The notes beneath the pieces were generated by a model. That model searched no databases and was not told where the DNA came from. It saw nothing but the letters and a program-made list of their open reading frames with translations. From Deinobacterium chartae (GTDB lineage Bacteria > Deinococcota > Deinococci > Deinococcales > Deinococcaceae), in assembly GCF_014202645.1 (NCBI RefSeq), contig NZ_JACHHG010000005.1, forward strand, positions 62,001 to 126,000: 64,000 nt of DNA, given 5' to 3'. A program made the translations under genes and the position numbers. Positions within the stretch are counted from its first letter, which is position 1; every line of letters starts with the position of its first letter. Below, piece after piece: positions 34,413-43,307 of the stretch.

Positions 34413-35447
34413 TCAGCGGCGCAGGGTGACGCGCAGGTCGCTGGTCTCGCCGGGGCGGATTTCCACGGTGGTGTAGAAGTCGCGGTAACCCGGAGCGGTA
34501 ACGCGCACACGGTAGATACCGGGATTGAGGTTGCGGAAGGTGGTGGGGACACGTCCGGCGCGGCGATCGTTCAGGAAGATCTCGGCACGGTCCACGTTGC
34601 TCGTGACACTCAGGCTGCCGGTTCCCTGGTTGACACTGCCACGGCTCAGGGTGGCACGCAGCGTCTGGGTGGAGTTGCGGCCCACATCCACGCTGGTGCG
34701 GTACTCGCTGTAGCCGGACATCACCACGCGCAGGTCGTGGCGGCCCACCGCGACGTTCTCGATGTTCAGCGGCGTGCGACCGATCAGGCGACCATCGAGG
34801 TACACGTCAGCACCGGCGGGGCTGCTCTCAACCCGGATCGAGCCGGTCTGCGCGACCGGACGGCCACCGGGAGCCACGGTGTAGCGCGCGGTGTCGGTGA
34901 TCCAGGAGTTCTGCGGCACCGGGTTTACCACGATCGAGAGTGCTTGGGCCAGCCCGGTCTGGGTGCTGACCGTGACCTGGGCGAAACCGCCCGCCTGATC
35001 GTTCTGGAAACGGGCGATGTCATCGATGTTCAGCGGGGTTCTGGAGGCCAGGGCCAGCACCTTGTTCTCGCCGTACGGCGCGGCGATGTCAAAGGTAAAG
35101 CCGGCGTTTTCCGGCGGGAACATCTTGGTCACGCCCGCGCGCACGAAGTTGTCGCCGCCCGAGTAACGGTTGGGCAAGATCAGGTCCACCTTGCCATTGG
35201 GGTCCACGTTGAACAGGTACACGTAGGCATCTTGCGTGGTGCGCACGTACAGGCGGATGCGCTCACCGGGGCGGTAGGTGGGGTTGCCGTTGCCGCCCGG
35301 GTCGCGGTCGGTCCACACACTGACGCCCACCTCGGCCGGAACCGGGTTGACGATGATGCTCTGCGGAGAAATCTGCGGGGCCGCAAAGGCCGGGGTCGAG
35401 AGCAGGGCGGCGGTGGCCGCCAGCAGGGCAAACGAGAGCTTCTTCAT
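34413..35447 (-). CDS. Secreted DUF4384 protein with two PEGA repeats
   Basis: This 344-residue protein has a signal peptide ([22 protein letters not shown]), then a DUF4384 domain (about residues 25-190: [39 protein letters not shown]), then two PEGA repeats (about 205-270 and 275-343, each with a GY-R or PGYRDF turn). PEGA domains are common in surface and S-layer-associated proteins. A shorter paralogue at 62753-63343 has the same first domain but no PEGA. The start at 35447 follows AAGGTGAG. Confidence 0.85.
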   Translation of the reverse strand: MKKLSFALLAATAALLSTPAFAAPQISPQSIIVNPVPAEVGVSVWTDRDPGGNGNPTYRPGERIRLYVRTTQDAYVYLFNVDPNGKVDLILPNRYSGGDNFVRAGVTKMFPPENAGFTFDIAAPYGENKVLALASRTPLNIDDIARFQNDQAGGFAQVTVSTQTGLAQALSIVVNPVPQNSWITDTARYTVAPGGRPVAQTGSIRVESSPAGADVYLDGRLIGRTPLNIENVAVGRHDLRVVMSGYSEYRTSVDVGRNSTQTLRATLSRGSVNQGTGSLSVTSNVDRAEIFLNDRRAGRVPTTFRNLNPGIYRVRVTAPGYRDFYTTVEIRPGETSDLRVTLRR

Positions 35448-35526
35448 ACGACTCACCTTAGTCTGCGCACCTGACGGCGATCCCAAAGCCCTCTCCATCA
35501 AGTCTTAATCCGCAGTCAGGGAGAGG

Positions 35527-36282
35527 TCAGTCTCGCAGGCCCCGCGCGCCCTCGAAATCCCCCTCGAAAAACGCGCGCCGGATAAAGGCCCGCTCGGGTA
35601 CGGCGCGCTGTTCGAAGGCCTCGAGCAGACCGCTGTCGTCGTAGACCAGCGCGCGCTGCTCGAGTCGGTAGCGCCCCGGCCCCAGGGTCTCGAGCAGCGC
35701 CCAGCGCGCCAGCGGTTGCCGAAAGCATCCGAGCGCGCCCGGATTCACGTAGCGGGCGCGCCCGCGCAGGTCCGAGGCCGGATGGTGGTGCCCGTAAAAC
35801 ACCAGGTCCGCACCCGGATCGTCCGGCGTGAAAAACAGAGCGTCGAGATCGGCAGCCGATGCGTGATTGATAAAGCGTTTGAACTGCGGCTGACCGTCCG
35901 GCCCGGGCTCGGGCAGCAGACCGTAATGCGCGAACACCACCCGCACCCCGTCCCACTCCTCGAGGGTGCGGTACGGCCAGCGCGCGACCCGGGCGCGCAG
36001 GTCCCCGCCGAGTTCGGCCGCAACCCAGCGGTTGTGGCGGGCTTCGCCCTCGGAGAGCCAGCCCGGTTCCCCAAAGACAAAATAGGCGTCGTGGTTGCCC
36101 ATGATAAAGCGCATGTTCGGCTCGGCCAGCATGCGCTCCAGGGTCTCACGCGGGTACGGACCGATTCCGATCGCGTCACCCCCGTGATAGATCAGGTCGC
36201 AGCCCGCGCGGGCGATATCGGCGAGTGCGGCCTCGAGGGCGGGCAGGTTCGCGTGGGTGTCCGTAATGAAGGCAACCCTCAT
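35527..36282 (-). CDS. Calcineurin-like metallophosphoesterase
   Basis: This 251-residue protein has the full set of metallophosphoesterase motifs: DTHAN (D-x-H), HGGDAIG (GGD), MGNHDAYF (GNHD), and FYGHHHP (GHxH). It belongs to the YfcE/DR1281-like cytoplasmic phosphodiesterases that hydrolyse phosphate mono- or diesters; the substrate is unknown. No signal peptide. AAGGAG precedes the ATG. It is divergent from the MBL protein. Confidence 0.93.
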   Translation of the reverse strand: MRVAFITDTHANLPALEAALADIARAGCDLIYHGGDAIGIGPYPRETLERMLAEPNMRFIMGNHDAYFVFGEPGWLSEGEARHNRWVAAELGGDLRARVARWPYRTLEEWDGVRVVFAHYGLLPEPGPDGQPQFKRFINHASAADLDALFFTPDDPGADLVFYGHHHPASDLRGRARYVNPGALGCFRQPLARWALLETLGPGRYRLEQRALVYDDSGLLEAFEQRAVPERAFIRRAFFEGDFEGARGLRD

Positions 36283-36345
36283 GGCAACTCCTTGGTATGG
36301 AAAATCATCCTAACATGCGCCGCTGTCTGCGAGTGGTGCGCACAG

Positions 36346-36351
36346 TATATT
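36346..36351 (+). promoter_or_regulatory. -10 box for leaderless MBL hydrolase
   Basis: TATATT is followed by 6 bases and ATG 36358, with no ribosome site. Confidence 0.55.
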
Positions 36352-36357
36352 CGGCGC

Positions 36358-37023
36358 ATGAGCCTACCCCGCATGAGCGCGCATGACCGTCTGGAATTCG
36401 GGTCGCTGACCGTGGAACGGCTGGTGACCGGCGCGGTACAGGAGAACACCTATCTGATCTACGGCCAAGATCGCCAGGGTTTCGTGGTTGACCCGGGAGC
36501 GGACGCCGGGCGCATCCTGGCAGCCATCGAGAACGCCCGGATGCAGCCACGGGCGATTCTGCTGACCCACGCGCACTTCGACCACATCGGCGCGGTCGAG
36601 CCGCTGCGCCGCGAATTGGGCCTCAGCGTCTACCTCGATCCGCGCGACCTCGAGATTTACCGACACGGCGCCGTGCTCGCAGAGCGCTGGAACCTGCCGT
36701 TCGAGCAACCGGCCGACCCCGACGGCCCGCTGACCGAAAACCAGGTGTGGCAAGCAGGTGACGTACAGCTGACAGTGCGCCCGTTGCCCGGTCACGCGCC
36801 CGGCCACGTGGTGCTGCTTGCAGAGGGTCTGGTCCTCGCCGGGGACACGCTGTTCGCAGGCAGCATCGGCCGCACCGATCTGCCCGGAGGTGACCTCGAG
36901 CTGCTGCTGCAGGGCATCCGCCGCGAGCTGCTGAGCCTGCCGGACCGGACCTGGGTGCTGTCCGGCCACGGTCCGCAGACCACCGTGGGCCATGAGCGCC
37001 TGAACAACTCCTTCCTGACCTGA
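36358..37023 (+). CDS. Glyoxalase II-like MBL-fold hydrolase
   Basis: This 221-residue protein has the MBL ligands THAHFDH, PGHAPGH, AGDTLF and SGHGP in the order of the hydroxyacylglutathione hydrolase-like subfamily, with GSIGRTDLPGGD, a stretch seen in YcbL-type enzymes. It likely hydrolyses a thioester. The product contains one further Met 5 residues in; ATG 36358 is set by the -10 spacing. Its end overlaps the candidate Pho box of the next unit. Confidence 0.9.
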   Translation: MSLPRMSAHDRLEFGSLTVERLVTGAVQENTYLIYGQDRQGFVVDPGADAGRILAAIENARMQPRAILLTHAHFDHIGAVEPLRRELGLSVYLDPRDLEIYRHGAVLAERWNLPFEQPADPDGPLTENQVWQAGDVQLTVRPLPGHAPGHVVLLAEGLVLAGDTLFAGSIGRTDLPGGDLELLLQGIRRELLSLPDRTWVLSGHGPQTTVGHERLNNSFLT

Positions 37024-37037
37024 CAAAACACTGACGC
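37020..37037 (+). promoter_or_regulatory. Candidate Pho box upstream of the phoB-like gene
   Basis: CTGACAA, a 4-base AACA spacer and CTGACGC give 11-bp direct repeats like the PhoB box (CTGTCAT-N4-CTGTCAT). Another CTGAC lies 5 bases upstream. It is 25 bases before the phoB-like start, which suggests autoregulation. Confidence 0.4.
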
Positions 37038-37061
37038 GGGCAAGAACAATAAAACATAGAC

Positions 37062-37751
37062 ATGACGAACGTTGTGGTGATCGAAGACGAACGGACCGTG
37101 CGCGACGTCATCCAGTTTCACCTCGAGCGCGCCGGACTGAACGTCCAGTCGTTCGCCGAGGCCGGATCCGGGTGGGGTCATCTTACCCGGGCTGACCTGC
37201 TGGTTCTCGACTGGATGCTTCCCGACGAGGCCGGCATCAACGTGCTGCGCCGCCTGCGCTCCACCCCCGAGCTCGCCCATCTGCCGGTCCTGATGCTGAC
37301 CGCCCGCGCCAGCGAGGTAGACCGGGTAGAAGGCCTCGAGAGCGGAGCGGACGACTACCTGACCAAGCCCTTTAGCGCCGCCGAACTGGTGGCACGCGTG
37401 CGCGCCATCTTGCGGCGTGCGCAACCCGCCCAGAACGAGGGCAAACTGCAAAACGGCCCGCTGATCATCGACCTCGACGCGGCCGAGGTACGCCTCGACG
37501 GGCGCCGCCTGGAGCTGACCCGCCGTGAATTCGACCTGCTGGCCTTCCTGTCGCGTCACCCGGGTCGGGTATACAGCCGCCAGGACCTGCTCGACAAGGT
37601 GTGGGGCGCGGACTTCCTGGGCGGTGAACGCACCGTGGACCAGCACATCACCCAGCTGCGCGCTCACCTGGGCGAAAACCTCGCCGAACCGCGCTTTATC
37701 GAGACCGTGCGCGGCAAGGGCTACCGCATGCGCTCGTACGTCACCGCCTGA
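37062..37751 (+). CDS. OmpR/PhoB-family response regulator
   Basis: This 229-residue regulator has a receiver domain with EDE 8-10, phospho-acceptor D50 in LLVLDWMLPD, T in LMLTAR and K in LTKPF, followed by a winged-helix DNA-binding domain with LTRREFDLLAFLSRHPGRVYSR and RTVDQHITQLRAHLG. The organisation is that of PhoB. The genes behind it encode a PAS-type histidine kinase and PhoU, so it likely controls phosphate starvation genes. No Shine-Dalgarno site is seen before ATG 37062. Confidence 0.92.
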   Translation: MTNVVVIEDERTVRDVIQFHLERAGLNVQSFAEAGSGWGHLTRADLLVLDWMLPDEAGINVLRRLRSTPELAHLPVLMLTARASEVDRVEGLESGADDYLTKPFSAAELVARVRAILRRAQPAQNEGKLQNGPLIIDLDAAEVRLDGRRLELTRREFDLLAFLSRHPGRVYSRQDLLDKVWGADFLGGERTVDQHITQLRAHLGENLAEPRFIETVRGKGYRMRSYVTA

Positions 37752-37753
37752 CC

Positions 37754-38683
37754 GTGCCGGACACCGCCGCCCTCGAGGCCCTGCTCGACCAGTTGCCCCA
37801 GGCCCTCTTGCTGCACGAGGCCGGGCGCGTCACCCACCTCAACCGCCCCGCACAGGAGCTGTGGGGCGTTTCTCTGCAGCGCGCACGCGGACGCACCATC
37901 CTCGAGGTGGTGCGCCGACACACCCTCGAAGAACTCGCCCGACACGGCGGGGAACTCGAGATCGAAACCGCCGGGCGCACCCTGCTGTGCCGCGGCACCC
38001 CGGGCGCTCTGATCATCACCGACATCACCGAGAAAAAGGCGCGAGAGCGCGAACTGCGCGAGGTGATGGCGGTTTTGTCGCACGAGTTCCGCACCCCGGT
38101 CGCGGGCATCCTGGGGGTCCTCGAGGCCCTGCAGTACGAGATGCCGCCCGAACTGCAGCAGAATTTCGTGGAGCAGGGCCTCGCAGAAATCCGGCGGCTC
38201 TCGCGGCTGGTCGAGGACATGACCGTGGGTTTCCGCATCTCGACCGTGCGCGAGTTCGAGTTCGGCGAGGTGATGGCCCGCGCCCGCAGGCTGCTGGAAA
38301 ACGAACTGGAAACGCGCCGCGTGCGGCTCGAGGTGCACGGCGAGGCCACCTTGGTGCGCGCCGACCCGGACAAGCTGTTGCAGGTGCTGCTGAACCTGGT
38401 GGAAAACGCGGTGCGTTACGGACCGCAGCCGGGCACCGTGCAGGTGCAGGTCTGCGACCTGGGAGACGCCGTTCACCTCGAGGTGATCGACGGCGGGCAG
38501 GAACTGCCCGACTACCAGCGCATTTTCGAGCCCCACCAGCGCGGCGAGCGCGCGCGCGGTCCGGGCAGCGGCATGGGACTGTACATCATCCGAACCATCG
38601 TGGAAGCCTGGGGCGGCAACGTCAGCGCCGGGCATCGGCCCGGGGTGGGGAACGTCTTCGGCGTGAGCGTACCCAAGCAGTAA
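37754..38683 (+). CDS. PhoR-like soluble PAS sensor histidine kinase
   Basis: This 309-residue kinase has a PAS domain (residues about 8-90), a HisKA domain with phospho-accepting H110 in VLSHEFRTP, and a catalytic ATPase domain with NLVENAVRYG (N box) and GSGMGLYI (G box). There is no membrane segment, whereas classical PhoR is membrane-bound; sensing must be cytoplasmic or through partners such as PhoU. GTG 37754 starts 2 bases after the regulator stop. Confidence 0.92.
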   Translation: MPDTAALEALLDQLPQALLLHEAGRVTHLNRPAQELWGVSLQRARGRTILEVVRRHTLEELARHGGELEIETAGRTLLCRGTPGALIITDITEKKARERELREVMAVLSHEFRTPVAGILGVLEALQYEMPPELQQNFVEQGLAEIRRLSRLVEDMTVGFRISTVREFEFGEVMARARRLLENELETRRVRLEVHGEATLVRADPDKLLQVLLNLVENAVRYGPQPGTVQVQVCDLGDAVHLEVIDGGQELPDYQRIFEPHQRGERARGPGSGMGLYIIRTIVEAWGGNVSAGHRPGVGNVFGVSVPKQ

Positions 38684-38739
38684 TCAGACAGTCGCCCACC
38701 CCGAGCGGGGTGCCGTAATACACTGTCGGGGGAGGAAGC

Positions 38740-39381
38740 ATGCGAGAAGCTCTGGATCACGATCTCAACACTATCGTCGCGGGCGCTACCGAGATGCTGG
38801 ACCGGGTGCGGGCCATGCTGGTCGAAGCGGGCAGCGTGCTGATCGACCGGGACACCGACAAGCTCAGCGCGGTGGCAGCCGCAGACCGTGAAGTCGACGA
38901 ACTCGAGAGCCGGATCGAGACCGAGTGCCTGCGGGTGATCGCGCTGCACCAGCCGGTCGCCAGCGACCTGCGCCTGATCGCCACCATTCTCAAGAGCCTG
39001 ACCGACATCGAGCGCATGGGCGACTACGCGGTGCACGTGGCCGAAGACGGCGCGCTGCTATCGCAAGACAGCCCGCTCAAGAAGTACGTCAACCTGTCCT
39101 CGATGCTGAGGCGCCTCGACCAGATGATGGAGACCCTCGGTCGGGCGGTGCGCGAACGCAGCGTGGACCTCGCGCGTCAGGCCCACGAGATGGACAACGA
39201 GGTCGATGAACTGTACGAGCAGACCCAGCGCGAACTGGTCACCTACATGATCGAGGACCCGCGCACCATCTCCAAGGCCATGACCCTGATGCGGGTCGGC
39301 CGCAGCCTCGAGCGTCTCGGAGACCATATCGAGAATATCGCTGAGCGGGTCGAGTACTGGGTGACCGGTCGCCGCGCCTGA
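38740..39381 (+). CDS. phoU: Phosphate-signalling accessory protein PhoU
   Basis: This 213-residue protein has two three-helix PhoU repeats, each with the D-x-x-E-R metal motif: LTDIERMGDYAVHVAE and RSLERLGDHIENIAERV. It usually connects the phosphate importer with PhoR and lowers Pho signalling when phosphate is ample. GGGGGAGGAAG gives a very strong ribosome site, and TACACT upstream may be a promoter of its own. Confidence 0.96.
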   Translation: MREALDHDLNTIVAGATEMLDRVRAMLVEAGSVLIDRDTDKLSAVAAADREVDELESRIETECLRVIALHQPVASDLRLIATILKSLTDIERMGDYAVHVAEDGALLSQDSPLKKYVNLSSMLRRLDQMMETLGRAVRERSVDLARQAHEMDNEVDELYEQTQRELVTYMIEDPRTISKAMTLMRVGRSLERLGDHIENIAERVEYWVTGRRA

Positions 39382-39394
39382 GGCCGGAGCTGCC

Positions 39395-40372
39395 CTGAAA
39401 CGGTTCCTGTTTTCCCTGCTCCCCCCACTGCTGGCCGCCCTGCTGCTCTCAGGAGCGGCCAGTGGCCAGGTCCGACTGCGGGTCAGCGGCGTAACCGCCC
39501 CCTGGCAGGGCCAGGCGACCTACACGCCCAGATCCTCGAGGGCCGCCCTCGAGGATCTGTTCGCAGGCCGCAGCGATCTGGCGCTGGTGGACTTCCCGGC
39601 ACTGCACCCGCCGCGCACGGTCGGACGTCTGCTTTACCAGCCGCTGGCCACGTACCCGGTGGCGGTCGCGGTCCAGCTCCCGCAGGCCCCGCAGCTCGAC
39701 CTGGGGCAGCTGTGCGCGCTGCTGCTGGGTGAAATCCGGCTGTGGAACGACCCCAAGCTGGCGCAAGCGGGCGGCGTGCGCCTGCCTGCGCTGCCGGTGC
39801 TGGTGATCTCGCGCAGCGACCCCAATGCGGCCTCGTTCGCCGTGTCCCAGACCTGCAGCACCGAGAGCCGCAACTGGCGCGAGCGCATCGGGGTGCGCAG
39901 CCGCTGGCAGGCCGGGGCCTCGAAGCTGGTCAGCGGCCTCGAGGCGCAACGGGCCGCGCTGGCCCTGCCCGGCAGCCTGACCGTGATGCTGCCCTCCGAG
40001 CTGCCACCCGGCGCGCAGTCCGCGCGGCTGCGCGCGGTTGGCGGAGAATACTTCGGGTTCGAGCGCGCCCGCTTCGGCTTCGCGGTGCCGCGCGGACTGC
40101 GCGAACCCTGGCAGGGTGCGGTCCAGCTGCCCTCCGATCCTTACGCGCCGCTCCCGGCGGCAAACGCCCCGGACGCCTATCCGCTGCGCGGCCTGCTGTG
40201 GGGCGTCGCCCTGGAGCAGCAGAAGTACCGTGGCCGGGGACGCGCCCGGGCCGAGGCGCTGCGCGACCTGCTGCGGGCGCTGCGCAGCGGCGGGGTACCC
40301 GAAGGCCTGGCACCGCTGCCGAACCTGCCCCTGCCGGGTACGTTCTTCTACGGTGCCAAGCCGCTGCCTTAA
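39395..40372 (+). CDS. PstS-like secreted phosphate-binding protein with CTG start
   Basis: This frame encodes about 325 residues with a clear signal peptide: K-R, then FLFSLLPPLLAALLLSGAASG, with cleavage before Q. The mature part has ALEDLFAGRSDLALVDFPAL and a C-terminal DALR-like helix. It resembles a diverged PstS phosphate receptor; the match is partly from position after phoU. No ATG, GTG or TTG occurs between the in-frame TGA at 39362 and CTG 39395, and the next GTG (39587) would remove the whole signal peptide. CGGAG lies 6 bases before CTG. Initiation at CTG is the best reading. Confidence 0.7.
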   Translation: MKRFLFSLLPPLLAALLLSGAASGQVRLRVSGVTAPWQGQATYTPRSSRAALEDLFAGRSDLALVDFPALHPPRTVGRLLYQPLATYPVAVAVQLPQAPQLDLGQLCALLLGEIRLWNDPKLAQAGGVRLPALPVLVISRSDPNAASFAVSQTCSTESRNWRERIGVRSRWQAGASKLVSGLEAQRAALALPGSLTVMLPSELPPGAQSARLRAVGGEYFGFERARFGFAVPRGLREPWQGAVQLPSDPYAPLPAANAPDAYPLRGLLWGVALEQQKYRGRGRARAEALRDLLRALRSGGVPEGLAPLPNLPLPGTFFYGAKPLP

Positions 40373-40454
40373 GCGGCTTGGCACCGACCAGAAAACCCGC
40401 ATATAAGCCAGCGGCTTAAGCCGTCCGACCGTCTCTGCCCCTCTTCTTCCCTGA

Positions 40455-40460
40455 TAGGCT
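40455..40460 (+). promoter_or_regulatory. -10 box for leaderless phosphotransferase gene
   Basis: TAGGCT is followed by 6 bases and ATG 40467. Confidence 0.55.
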
Positions 40461-40466
40461 GACGCC

Positions 40467-41459
40467 ATGTTGCCGGAAACTGCCGCCCGTTACCAGGAAT
40501 CCGTTCGTGACGAGGCCGTGCGCCGTTTCAACCTCGAGAACCTTCAGCCGCTGAACGCCTTCGAGAGCTTTGTATTCGCTGCCGAGCAAGGTGGCGTGCC
40601 CTGCATCCTGAAAATCACCGACACCCTGCGCCGCAGGCCCGAACAGATCCTGGGGGAACTTGAGTTCTGTGACTACCTCGCACGCGGCGGCCTCAACGTT
40701 CCGCGCCCGCTGCGCTCGCTCGAGGAGCGCAGCCTCGAGGTGATCGACGTTCCCGGTCAGGCCCCGTTTTTGGCCTACCTGACCACCCGCGCTCCAGGAC
40801 GACACCTGCGGGCCGCCGACATAACGCCCGAACTGCTCGAGACCTACGGGCGCACGGTGGCGCGCATGCACGCCCTGAGCGAGACCTACACGCCTTCCCG
40901 GCCCGAGTACGTCCGCCAGCAGTGGCACCAGGACCGCCACCTGCAGTTCGAACGCAGCCTGACCCGCGCGTCCGAGGCGGCCCGGCAGCACGCGCAGGGC
41001 GCCTTAAGCCGCCTGCGCGTGCTGCCCGCTCCCAGGCGCGGCCTCGGCCTGATTCACTCGGACCTGCACGCCGGCAACTTGCACATCGATGGGGACCGCC
41101 TGCACGTCTTTGACTTCGACGACCTCGAGTACAACCACTTCGTGTACGACCTCGCGGTGGTGCTGTACTACGCCTTTTACCTGCACGATCCCGCGCGCGA
41201 GAGCCGCGAGGCCTTCGGAGCCCGCTTCCTCGAGGGGCTGTTGGCCGGTTATCGGCGCGAGCGCCGCCTGAATCCCGAGGACCTCGCCCCGCTGCGCGAC
41301 ATGCTGATCCTGCGCGACGCAGTGATGCTGGGCGTGCTGTTCGACAACTGGGACCTCGCGCAGATCTCCGCCTCCGAACGCGCCTACCTCGAGGAGGTGC
41401 ATGCCCGCCTCGAGGCCGGGGTGCCGGTGTTCGAGCCGAACGTGAGCGTGCTGGCCTGA
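40467..41459 (+). CDS. Aminoglycoside phosphotransferase-like kinase
   Basis: This 330-residue protein has the APH/choline-kinase fold: a catalytic loop LIHSDLHAGNLHIDGD (Asp and Asn) and the metal Asp of VFDFDDLEY. An N-terminal nucleotide-binding lobe of about 90 residues has ILKITD (the ATP Lys). It may phosphorylate a small molecule or protein Ser/Thr, as do SrkA-type stress kinases. The neighbours give no hint. Leaderless start. Confidence 0.82.
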   Translation: MLPETAARYQESVRDEAVRRFNLENLQPLNAFESFVFAAEQGGVPCILKITDTLRRRPEQILGELEFCDYLARGGLNVPRPLRSLEERSLEVIDVPGQAPFLAYLTTRAPGRHLRAADITPELLETYGRTVARMHALSETYTPSRPEYVRQQWHQDRHLQFERSLTRASEAARQHAQGALSRLRVLPAPRRGLGLIHSDLHAGNLHIDGDRLHVFDFDDLEYNHFVYDLAVVLYYAFYLHDPARESREAFGARFLEGLLAGYRRERRLNPEDLAPLRDMLILRDAVMLGVLFDNWDLAQISASERAYLEEVHARLEAGVPVFEPNVSVLA

Positions 41460-41502
41460 ACCGCCGGCATCCGGTCCTGTGGCGGCTCACATGGGCATCG
41501 GG

Positions 41503-41508
41503 GACAAT
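41503..41508 (+). promoter_or_regulatory. -10 box for leaderless S41 protease
   Basis: GACAAT (4 of 6 to consensus) is followed by 6 bases and GTG 41515. Confidence 0.35.
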
Positions 41509-41514
41509 ACAGCT

Positions 41515-42789
41515 GTGAAACTGCCTTTCTCCCGGCTGCCCCTGCTGCTGACCGCACTGCTGCTCGGCGGCGCGGCGGCAGCCCAGGCCACCCCGGCTCC
41601 CAGCTGCCCCAACCCGCTCGACCTCTCGCACCTTCAGCCCGACCCAACCACCCAGAAACTCAGCGAAACCCAGAAACGCACGATCCTCGAGGCCTCGGCC
41701 AAGGCGCTGCGCAATTATTACGTAGACCCCCGTTTTGGCGGCCTGAACCTGGACAAGGTCACCCGCGAGTACCGCGGGCGGCTTTCCTCGCTCAAGAACG
41801 ACGCCGAGTTCTACGAGCTGATGCGGGATTACGCCGACGAACTGAACGACCCGCACGTGTATTTCTACTCGCCCAACCAGGTCAGGGCCGCCGAGTCGGC
41901 CCGCGAGGGCAGCGAGCGCTACTCGGGCATCGGCGTGACCCTGGGCCTGCGCGAGGGCAACCGGACCTTTGTGGAGCAGGTGCACCCGGGCGGCCCGGCA
42001 GCCAAGGCCGGGGTGCGCGAGGGCGAGGAGATCGTGGCCATCGACGGCAAGCCCTGCCCCACGGTCAGCCGGATCCGGGGCCCCGAGGGTACCCGGGTGG
42101 TGCTGACCCTGCGGGCACAAAACGGGCACAGCCGCAAGGTGGCGGTCGTGCGCGGGGCCATCACCTACCGCCTGGAGCTGGTGAGCCAGCGGCTCAAGGC
42201 GGCGGGTGACATCGGCTACCTGCGCATTGACACCTTCGAGCGCAACGACCTCAGTGCCGAGGTGACCCGCCGTCTGAACGCGCTGCTCGAGGGCGGTCCG
42301 CTGCGCGGGCTGGTGCTGGACCTGCGCGATAACGGCGGCGGCTTCGTGTACCAGGGCCTGCGGGTGCTGGGCAATTTCGTGCAGGGCGAGATCGGCAGCA
42401 CCCGTGCGCGCGGCGAGAAGGTCTTGGAGTTGAACGTGGAACCCACCGCGCTGCGCAAGAAGCTTGCGAACGTGAAACTGGTGGTGCTGGTCAACGAGAA
42501 CACCGCCAGCATGGCCGAGATCACCGCAGCGGCCCTGCAGTACACCAGGCGGGCCGTGGTGATGGGCCAGACCACCGCCCGGGCCACCGAATTCACCGCC
42601 CCACACGACCTGCCCGGAGGCGCGCAGATCTTTGTGGCCGAGCAGGACGTGTACCTGCCCGACGGGCGCCGCCTGGGAGCCACCGGCGTGGTACCGGACA
42701 TCAAGGGACCGGGAGACAGTCCCAGAGAATCACCCGATGCCGATCCGCTGGTACGCAGCGCGGTCACGCAACTGCGCAAGAGCAAATGA
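41515..42789 (+). CDS. Secreted S41-type peptidase, catalytic Lys not seen
   Basis: This 424-residue protein has a signal peptide (KLPFSRLPLLLTALLLGGAAAAQA), a helical region, a PDZ domain (about 140-230: GIGVTLGLREGN, GGPAAKAGVREGEEIVAIDG) and an S41 core with S332 in NTASMAEI. In CtpA-type enzymes a Lys about 25 residues later forms the dyad (FGKG); here the sequence is TTARATEFT and no Lys is present. It may use another base or be inactive. GTG 41515 is chosen over ATG 41491 because of the -10 spacing and the signal peptide. Confidence 0.82.
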   Translation: MKLPFSRLPLLLTALLLGGAAAAQATPAPSCPNPLDLSHLQPDPTTQKLSETQKRTILEASAKALRNYYVDPRFGGLNLDKVTREYRGRLSSLKNDAEFYELMRDYADELNDPHVYFYSPNQVRAAESAREGSERYSGIGVTLGLREGNRTFVEQVHPGGPAAKAGVREGEEIVAIDGKPCPTVSRIRGPEGTRVVLTLRAQNGHSRKVAVVRGAITYRLELVSQRLKAAGDIGYLRIDTFERNDLSAEVTRRLNALLEGGPLRGLVLDLRDNGGGFVYQGLRVLGNFVQGEIGSTRARGEKVLELNVEPTALRKKLANVKLVVLVNENTASMAEITAAALQYTRRAVVMGQTTARATEFTAPHDLPGGAQIFVAEQDVYLPDGRRLGATGVVPDIKGPGDSPRESPDADPLVRSAVTQLRKSK

Positions 42790-42790
42790 A

Positions 42791-42825
42791 CCCTCGAGGC
42801 CCCGTGGATCACGGGGCCTCGAGGG
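42791..42825. terminator. Strong hairpin after the S41 peptidase
   Basis: Sixteen bases (42791-42806) pair with 42810-42825 around GAT. The arms contain CCTCGAGG. No T-run follows on the plus strand. Confidence 0.65.
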
Positions 42826-42836
42826 GCTTGGGGAAG

Positions 42837-43307
42837 TCAGGGACCCAGTTGCGAGATCTCGACCGTTGTCTTGATGCGGCTTTCGGAGTCGGGGGTTTCC
42901 TCGATCAGAACCCTAATGCTGCCCACATGTCTGGGAAAATTTGTGATGTCCACCCGGGCATCCTCTTGGGCCTGGTCACAACGGATGGTGAATCCTATCG
43001 GTGGCGTCCGAACGGCAGGTACCTTGATCCCCCGATAGATTCCAGCCTGTTTCATGTGCAGTGCTGCTTGGTCCGAGTTCACCCATCCGGGCTGTTCCAA
43101 AAAAACACCCTTGAATCCTCTCTCTAGGCCTCGCGGTTGGCTCAGGAGAACTTCGTTGCACAGCCCGTGCGGCCTGTATTCCAGCTCCACGGCCGCCGGA
43201 GGGGCAAGCGAGAGATCATCGCAGGCACCGAGGACCAAAAGGATGACCAGAGCCATCGCAAGGCACTGGACGGGACTATTTTTCCACCAGCGCATACGCT
43301 CCCCCAT
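42837..43307 (-). CDS. Hypothetical lipoprotein
   Basis: This 156-residue protein has a membrane-spanning signal with lipobox LGAC (lipidated C29). The mature part has CNEV and a later RCDQ, which could form a disulfide, and ends in a beta-rich stretch (DITNFPRHVGSIRVLIEE). No family is recognised. It is the last of a three-gene unit: its start overlaps the preceding small frame by 32 bases. GGAG lies 5 bases before ATG 43307; the ATG at 43295 is an alternative. Confidence 0.65.
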   Translation of the reverse strand: MGERMRWWKNSPVQCLAMALVILLVLGACDDLSLAPPAAVELEYRPHGLCNEVLLSQPRGLERGFKGVFLEQPGWVNSDQAALHMKQAGIYRGIKVPAVRTPPIGFTIRCDQAQEDARVDITNFPRHVGSIRVLIEETPDSESRIKTTVEISQLGP

